DNA of 8,539 bases, from NCBI GenBank assembly GCA_019689955.1, contig JADGGM010000093.1:1-8539 (forward strand). The letters are read 5' to 3'. The DNA comes from Gemmatimonadaceae bacterium. Lineage in GTDB: Bacteria; Gemmatimonadota; Gemmatimonadetes; Gemmatimonadales; Gemmatimonadaceae. Both the position numbers and the translations under genes were made by a program. This document shows, piece by piece, positions 5,587-8,539 of the stretch (its first letter is position 1; each line of letters opens with the position of its first letter). The notes below the pieces were generated by a model that was not told where the DNA came from, ran no database searches, and saw only the letters and a program-made list of their open reading frames with translations.

Positions 5587-6752
5587 GTCCGGAAGCGGGG
5601 GGGGAGGTCGCGCCGCACGGCGCGCATACCATGGTAGAGCTGCTCGTAGCGGGTGAGCCAGGGGGCGATGTCGTACTCCCGGGCGAGGCGGGCCGCCGCC
5701 GCCGCGGCCCGCTCGGCGGCGGCGCGCGGGTCGCTCCACCGCTCCTGGATCGCGGCGGCAAGGGCGCGCGGATCGTCCGGGGGGACGAGACGCGCCTCGC
5801 CGGGGCCCACGACGTCGGGGACGCCGCCGACGCTCGTGGCAACGATCGGCGTGCCGGCCGCCATCGCCTCGAGGAGCACCATGGGGGTCCCCTCGGTGCG
5901 AGAGCTGAGCACGAAGAGATCGAACGCGGCGAAGAGCTGTCCGGCCTCGTGCACGGTGCCGTGCCAGGTGATGCGCGCGGCCACGCCGAGCCGCGCGGCA
6001 CGGGCCTCGAGCGCCGCGCGGCTCCGCCCGCTCCCGATGATCGAGACGCGGACCCCGGGGTCCACCCTCGCGAGCGCGTCGATGAGCACGTCGGCTCCCT
6101 TCTCGTCGCTGAGGCGGCCGACCCACCCGATCACGCGCGCCTCGGCGGCGATCCCGAGCCGCGCACGCGCCTCGGCGCGCGAAAGCCGCGGCGCGGCGCA
6201 GTCGAAGGCGTTGGGGACGACGTGCATCCGCGCCGGCGGGACACCGGCCCGCTCCAGCTCCTCCGCCAGGGGGCGGGAGACGGCGACGACGGCGTCGAAG
6301 CGGCGAAAGGCGAGGCGCTGGACCCGCTCGTACAGCTTGTTCTTGGCTCCGCCACCGGTAAAACCGTGGACGGTGGTTACTATTGGGACGCCGGACCGGC
6401 GTGCGGCGAGGCCGCCGATGACGTCGGACCGGTAGCCATGTGTGTGCACGATGTCGGGTCGTTCGGCGAGGCAAAGTGCGCGGATCGCGCGCCACTCGGC
6501 GATATATGCCCGGCTATTCATGGTCAAGCAGGTTACTTTCACGCCGCTGGCGGCGAGCGCGTCGAGAAAGCTGCCGCCAGATGTGCCGGGGGAGATGACC
6601 GCCGCGACGGCGACGCGATGGCCCCGGGCACGATGCCCAGAGGCCAGGAGGCGAACGACACTCTCGAGCCCCCCAACCTCCGCCGGGGCAACGAGGTGAA
6701 GAACGCTCAGTGGCGCGGCGGCGTGTGACCGCGTAGAGTCAGGCGTCGTCAC
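5583..6752 (-). CDS. Glycosyltransferase family 4 (GT-B fold)
   Basis: A 389-residue retaining glycosyltransferase, expected to act in the cytoplasm on the lipid-linked oligosaccharide. The N-terminal half carries the acceptor-side motif LHLVAPAEVGGLE (18-30) and HTHGYRSD (103-110). The C-terminal half carries the nucleotide-sugar site: GWVGRLSDEKG (209-219, with R213 and K218) and the EX7E pair E287 and E295 in EGTPMVLLE, followed by the usual GTPIVATSVGGVPDVV (300-315). Start: an in-frame TAG lies only nine bases upstream of GTG 6752, so the gene begins at this GTG or further inside. There is no Shine-Dalgarno, and a TAGATT box ends 6 nt before the GTG, which would suit a leaderless mRNA. 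A C8 run lies 12 bases before the stop. The gene is first in a two-gene − operon with the GT2 gene and divergent from the flippase. Confidence 0.93.
   Translation of the reverse strand: MTTPDSTRSHAAAPLSVLHLVAPAEVGGLESVVRLLASGHRARGHRVAVAAVISPGTSGGSFLDALAASGVKVTCLTMNSRAYIAEWRAIRALCLAERPDIVHTHGYRSDVIGGLAARRSGVPIVTTVHGFTGGGAKNKLYERVQRLAFRRFDAVVAVSRPLAEELERAGVPPARMHVVPNAFDCAAPRLSRAEARARLGIAAEARVIGWVGRLSDEKGADVLIDALARVDPGVRVSIIGSGRSRAALEARAARLGVAARITWHGTVHEAGQLFAAFDLFVLSSRTEGTPMVLLEAMAAGTPIVATSVGGVPDVVGPGEARLVPPDDPRALAAAIQERWSDPRAAAERAAAAAARLAREYDIAPWLTRYEQLYHGMRAVRRDLPPRFRT
5597..5604. repeat. Eight-base G/C homopolymer near the GT4/GT2 junction
   Basis: The + strand has eight G in a row, read as C8 in the − strand GT4 gene, where it encodes Pro-Pro and neighbours 12 bases before the stop. 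It is the longest homopolymer I noticed in the window. Adding one C, or a −1 ribosomal slip on CCC-CCC, would avoid the GT4 stop and run in frame through the GT2 Met. Confidence 0.9.
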
Positions 6753-6822
6753 GCAAGCAATCTAAAGGCCGCCAAGCAGCGCTGTTGGAGGCGGGGCGCC
6801 AGTTGCACTCCATCGTGGGTGC
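6753..6822. promoter_or_regulatory. Divergent promoter spacer between GT4 and flippase
   Basis: These 70 bp must carry the start signals of both the − glycosyltransferase pair and the + flippase pair, unless the latter is read from elsewhere. On the − strand, TAGATT (6759-6764) is a −10-like box with exactly 6 nt before the GTG start. An 8-bp palindrome, CAGCGCTG (6777-6784), sits near the middle. GGAGG at 6787-6791 is too far from the flippase ATG to act as its ribosome binding site. No convincing −35 boxes were found. Confidence 0.35.
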
Positions 6823-8373
6823 ATGGATCGATCTCAACGAGTGCCACCCGAGCTGACCAACGTAGAAGCATCGCCCAAGACGCCGACGGCGACAACCCCC
6901 GCGGATCCCTCCACCCACGCGCTCGACCGATCGCTGGTCATGGGGATCGCCTGGACGGGGGGGATGAAGTGGGCCATCCAGGTGCTGAGCTGGGCGAGCA
7001 CGATCGTCATCGCGCGCATCCTCACCCCCGCCGACTTCGGGCTCATGGGGATGGCGACGGTCTACCTCGGCCTGGTCGCGCTGATCAACGAGTTCGGGCT
7101 CACCGCGGCGATCCTCCGAGGACGCGACCTCACCGAGCACCAGCTGGCGCAGCTCGGCGGGTTCGGGGTTTGCATCGGTGCAGCCTTTGCCGCCACGTCG
7201 GTGGCGCTGGCGTACCCGATCGGTGCGTTCTACGGCGAGCCCACGGTCCGCACCATCATCCTCATCCTCAGCCTCAACTTCGTCTTTGCGTCCCTCGCCG
7301 TGCTCCCGCGCGCGCTCCTGTCGCGCGACCTCAAGTTCCACGTGCTGGCCTGGATCGATGGGACGACGAACGCGGTGCAGATCGCAATGACGCTCGTGCT
7401 GGCGTTCATGGGTTTCGGCGTGTACTCGCTGGTCTTCGGAAGCCTCATGGCCAGCGCCACCGGGGCGACGCTGGCGCTGGTCACACGCGGCCACCGGCTC
7501 GCCTGGCCCACCCCGCTCCGGTCGGTGGCGGCGTCGATCCGCGTGGGCTGGCACGTGGTGGTGGGACGGTTGGCGTGGTACACGTACCAGAACGCGGACT
7601 TCGCGATCGTGGGACGCGTGCTCGGGAAGGCGGTCCTCGGTGCGTACACGCTCGGCTGGGAGATCGCGACGCTCCCGGTGGAGCGGATAAGCGCGCTCGT
7701 TGGTCAGGTGACGCCGGGGGTCTTCTCGGCGGTGCAATCGGATCGGCCGGCGCTCCGGCGATACTACCTGGCGGTGGTGTCGGGGCTGTCGTTCATCACC
7801 TTCCCGGCCGCGCTCGGCCTCACGCTCACGGCGCCGGTGCTCGTCCCGGCCGTGCTCGGCGATCGTTGGGAGGCCGCCATCGTTCCGCTGCAACTCTTGG
7901 CTTTTTATGGCGGGGTGCGCTCGATCGATACGGTGACGCCGCAGATCCTCATCTACACAGGGCACTCGCGCGAGAGCATGTGGTACACGGTGCTCGCAGC
8001 CGTCGTCCTCCCGATCCTCTTCCTCATCGGGACCCGGTTCGGGGCGCCGGGGGTGGCGGCGGTGTGGATCGTCGCGTACCCGGTGGTGGTGATCCCGACC
8101 TACCGCATCGCCTTCCGCGTCCTCGAGCTATCGCCGGCCGCGTACTTCCGGAACCTCTGGCCCGCGGTGAGCAGCACGCTCGTCATGGCCGGCGCGGTGC
8201 TCCTCGCCCGGTGGGGGCTGCGCGCCATCGGCGTGGGGACGCGCACAGCGCTGTTCGCCGAGGTGGGGACGGGGGCCGTGGTGTATACCCTTACCGTGCT
8301 GATCGCGCACCGTGACCGCGCGCGCGCGTTCCTGGCGCTCCTCCGGCGCGCGCGAGTGGAGCGCGACGCGTGA
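6823..8373 (+). CDS. wzx: Wzx-like lipid-linked oligosaccharide flippase (MOP/PST superfamily)
   Basis: A 516-residue polytopic inner-membrane protein expected to flip the undecaprenyl-linked repeat unit to the periplasm. A hydrophilic Thr/Pro-rich tail of about 38 residues precedes the first helix. The family signature follows: a first amphipathic helix ending in IVIARILTPADFGLMG (61-76), then EFGLTAAILRGRDLTE (90-105), PRALLSRDLKF (162-172), and the second-half repeat with GRVLGKAVLGAYTLGWEIA (264-282) and TVTPQILIYTG (370-380). Roughly 12-14 hydrophobic segments are visible, which is the normal number and length. A G7 run falls in the Gly46-Gly47 codons. The 5' end is 70 bp from the divergent GT4 gene with only a weak ribosome binding site; Met40 is a less likely alternative start. 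Its TGA overlaps the next gene's GTG start. The symbol is used in the family sense; the exact substrate is unknown. Confidence 0.93.
   Translation: MDRSQRVPPELTNVEASPKTPTATTPADPSTHALDRSLVMGIAWTGGMKWAIQVLSWASTIVIARILTPADFGLMGMATVYLGLVALINEFGLTAAILRGRDLTEHQLAQLGGFGVCIGAAFAATSVALAYPIGAFYGEPTVRTIILILSLNFVFASLAVLPRALLSRDLKFHVLAWIDGTTNAVQIAMTLVLAFMGFGVYSLVFGSLMASATGATLALVTRGHRLAWPTPLRSVAASIRVGWHVVVGRLAWYTYQNADFAIVGRVLGKAVLGAYTLGWEIATLPVERISALVGQVTPGVFSAVQSDRPALRRYYLAVVSGLSFITFPAALGLTLTAPVLVPAVLGDRWEAAIVPLQLLAFYGGVRSIDTVTPQILIYTGHSRESMWYTVLAAVVLPILFLIGTRFGAPGVAAVWIVAYPVVVIPTYRIAFRVLELSPAAYFRNLWPAVSSTLVMAGAVLLARWGLRAIGVGTRTALFAEVGTGAVVYTLTVLIAHRDRARAFLALLRRARVERDA
6957..6963 (+). repeat. Seven-base G run early in the flippase gene
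   Basis: Seven consecutive G encode part of Thr-Gly-Gly-Met at residues 45-48, just inside the first membrane region. A slip here would shift the frame after about 47 residues and abolish the flippase. Whether it varies cannot be seen from one sequence. Confidence 0.85.
8358..8361 (+). promoter_or_regulatory. Ribosome binding site for the last gene
   Basis: GGAG lies eight bases before the GTG at 8370, inside the end of the flippase gene. It is the clearest Shine-Dalgarno in the window and supports GTG 8370 as the start. Confidence 0.6.
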
Positions 8374-8539
8374 GCCAGTCCCGGTCGCCGAACGATGCCC
8401 CGCGCGGCGGAGCGCCGCGTCACCCCGACATCGGCATCATCGCGCTCCCGATCGACGTGTGGGGTCCGCACTGGACCTCGCGCCATCAGGTGCTCACGCG
8501 CCTGGCGGAGCACTTCCACGTGCTCTGGCTGAACCCCGC
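8370..8539 (+). CDS. Probable glycosyltransferase, N-terminus only (3' partial)
   Basis: The first 56 codons of a gene cut by the window edge. It starts at a GTG that overlaps the flippase stop as GTGA, with GGAG eight bases upstream. After a loose 19-residue head, the sequence DIGIIALPIDVWGPHW leads into TSRHQVLTRLAEHFHVLWLNP. A first beta strand followed by an (R)xQ-hxLxxRLA helix and a second strand (hVLWLNP) is typical of the start of GT-B glycosyltransferases acting in polysaccharide loci. Third-position G+C is high, as in its neighbours. The overlap implies translational coupling with the flippase. The family is inferred from the N-terminus only; the catalytic half lies outside the window. 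Confidence 0.72.
   Translation, partial: MSQSRSPNDAPRGGAPRHPDIGIIALPIDVWGPHWTSRHQVLTRLAEHFHVLWLNP

Noticed and set aside
4420..6495. A single 691-residue − frame covering the GT2 gene and most of the GT4 gene
   Set aside because: Only the GT2 part has glycosyltransferase motifs. The upstream part is an Arg/Ala/Pro-rich shadow of the GT4 gene, which has intact motifs in its own frame.
6739..7965. A 408-residue − frame antisense to the flippase
   Set aside because: It is rich in Arg, His, Glu and Asp, as expected for the antisense of a G+C-rich membrane protein gene, and has no family motif.
6819..8315. A 498-residue + frame overlapping the flippase
   Set aside because: Arg/Gly/Ala/His-rich shadow with no membrane helices; the flippase frame carries the family signature.

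Overview
The window is strongly G+C-rich, with codon third positions almost all G or C inside genes. It reads as part of a bacterial envelope or exopolysaccharide (EPS) locus of the Wzx/Wzy-dependent type. The protein families point to a Gram-negative bacterium: an outer-membrane polysaccharide export protein, a tyrosine-kinase co-polymerase and a Wzx flippase. The style (high GC, Arg/Ala-rich, few strong Shine-Dalgarno sites) would fit Gemmatimonadota or a similar high-GC phylum. That placement is inference only, because no rRNA or marker gene is present.

Layout, left to right: (1) the 3' part of a Wzc-like co-polymerase/BY-kinase on +, cut by the window edge. (2) A convergent − gene for a receiver domain fused to a degenerate GGDEF domain. 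It overlaps the kinase gene tail to tail by 17 bp. A strong hairpin plus T-tract, oriented to stop + transcription, lies inside its coding sequence. (3) A roughly 480-base non-coding stretch with several small dyads. (4) A + pair, 8 nt apart: a short Wza-like export protein and an initiating sugar-phosphate transferase. (5) A − pair of glycosyltransferases, GT4 then GT2, joined by an ATGA stop/start overlap and preceded by a C8 run. (6) A 70-bp divergent spacer. (7) A + pair: a Wzx-like flippase and, through a GTGA overlap with a good ribosome binding site, the first 56 codons of another probable glycosyltransferase.

Together these cover priming of undecaprenyl phosphate (sugar transferase), repeat-unit extension (GT2, GT4, the last partial GT), flipping (Wzx) and export with chain-length control (Wza-like and Wzc-like). 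No Wzy polymerase is visible in the window. The receiver/pseudo-GGDEF protein sits between the two export genes. It has lost the catalytic GGDEF signature but keeps an RxxD I-site at canonical spacing, so it looks like a c-di-GMP reader rather than a synthase.

I did not find a wholly new system. The points most worth a second look are the non-catalytic c-di-GMP-type regulator inside the EPS locus, the C8 run that could switch or fuse two glycosyltransferases, and the terminator hidden antisense inside a gene. There are no tRNA or rRNA genes, CRISPR arrays, insertion sequences or attachment sites that I can support.
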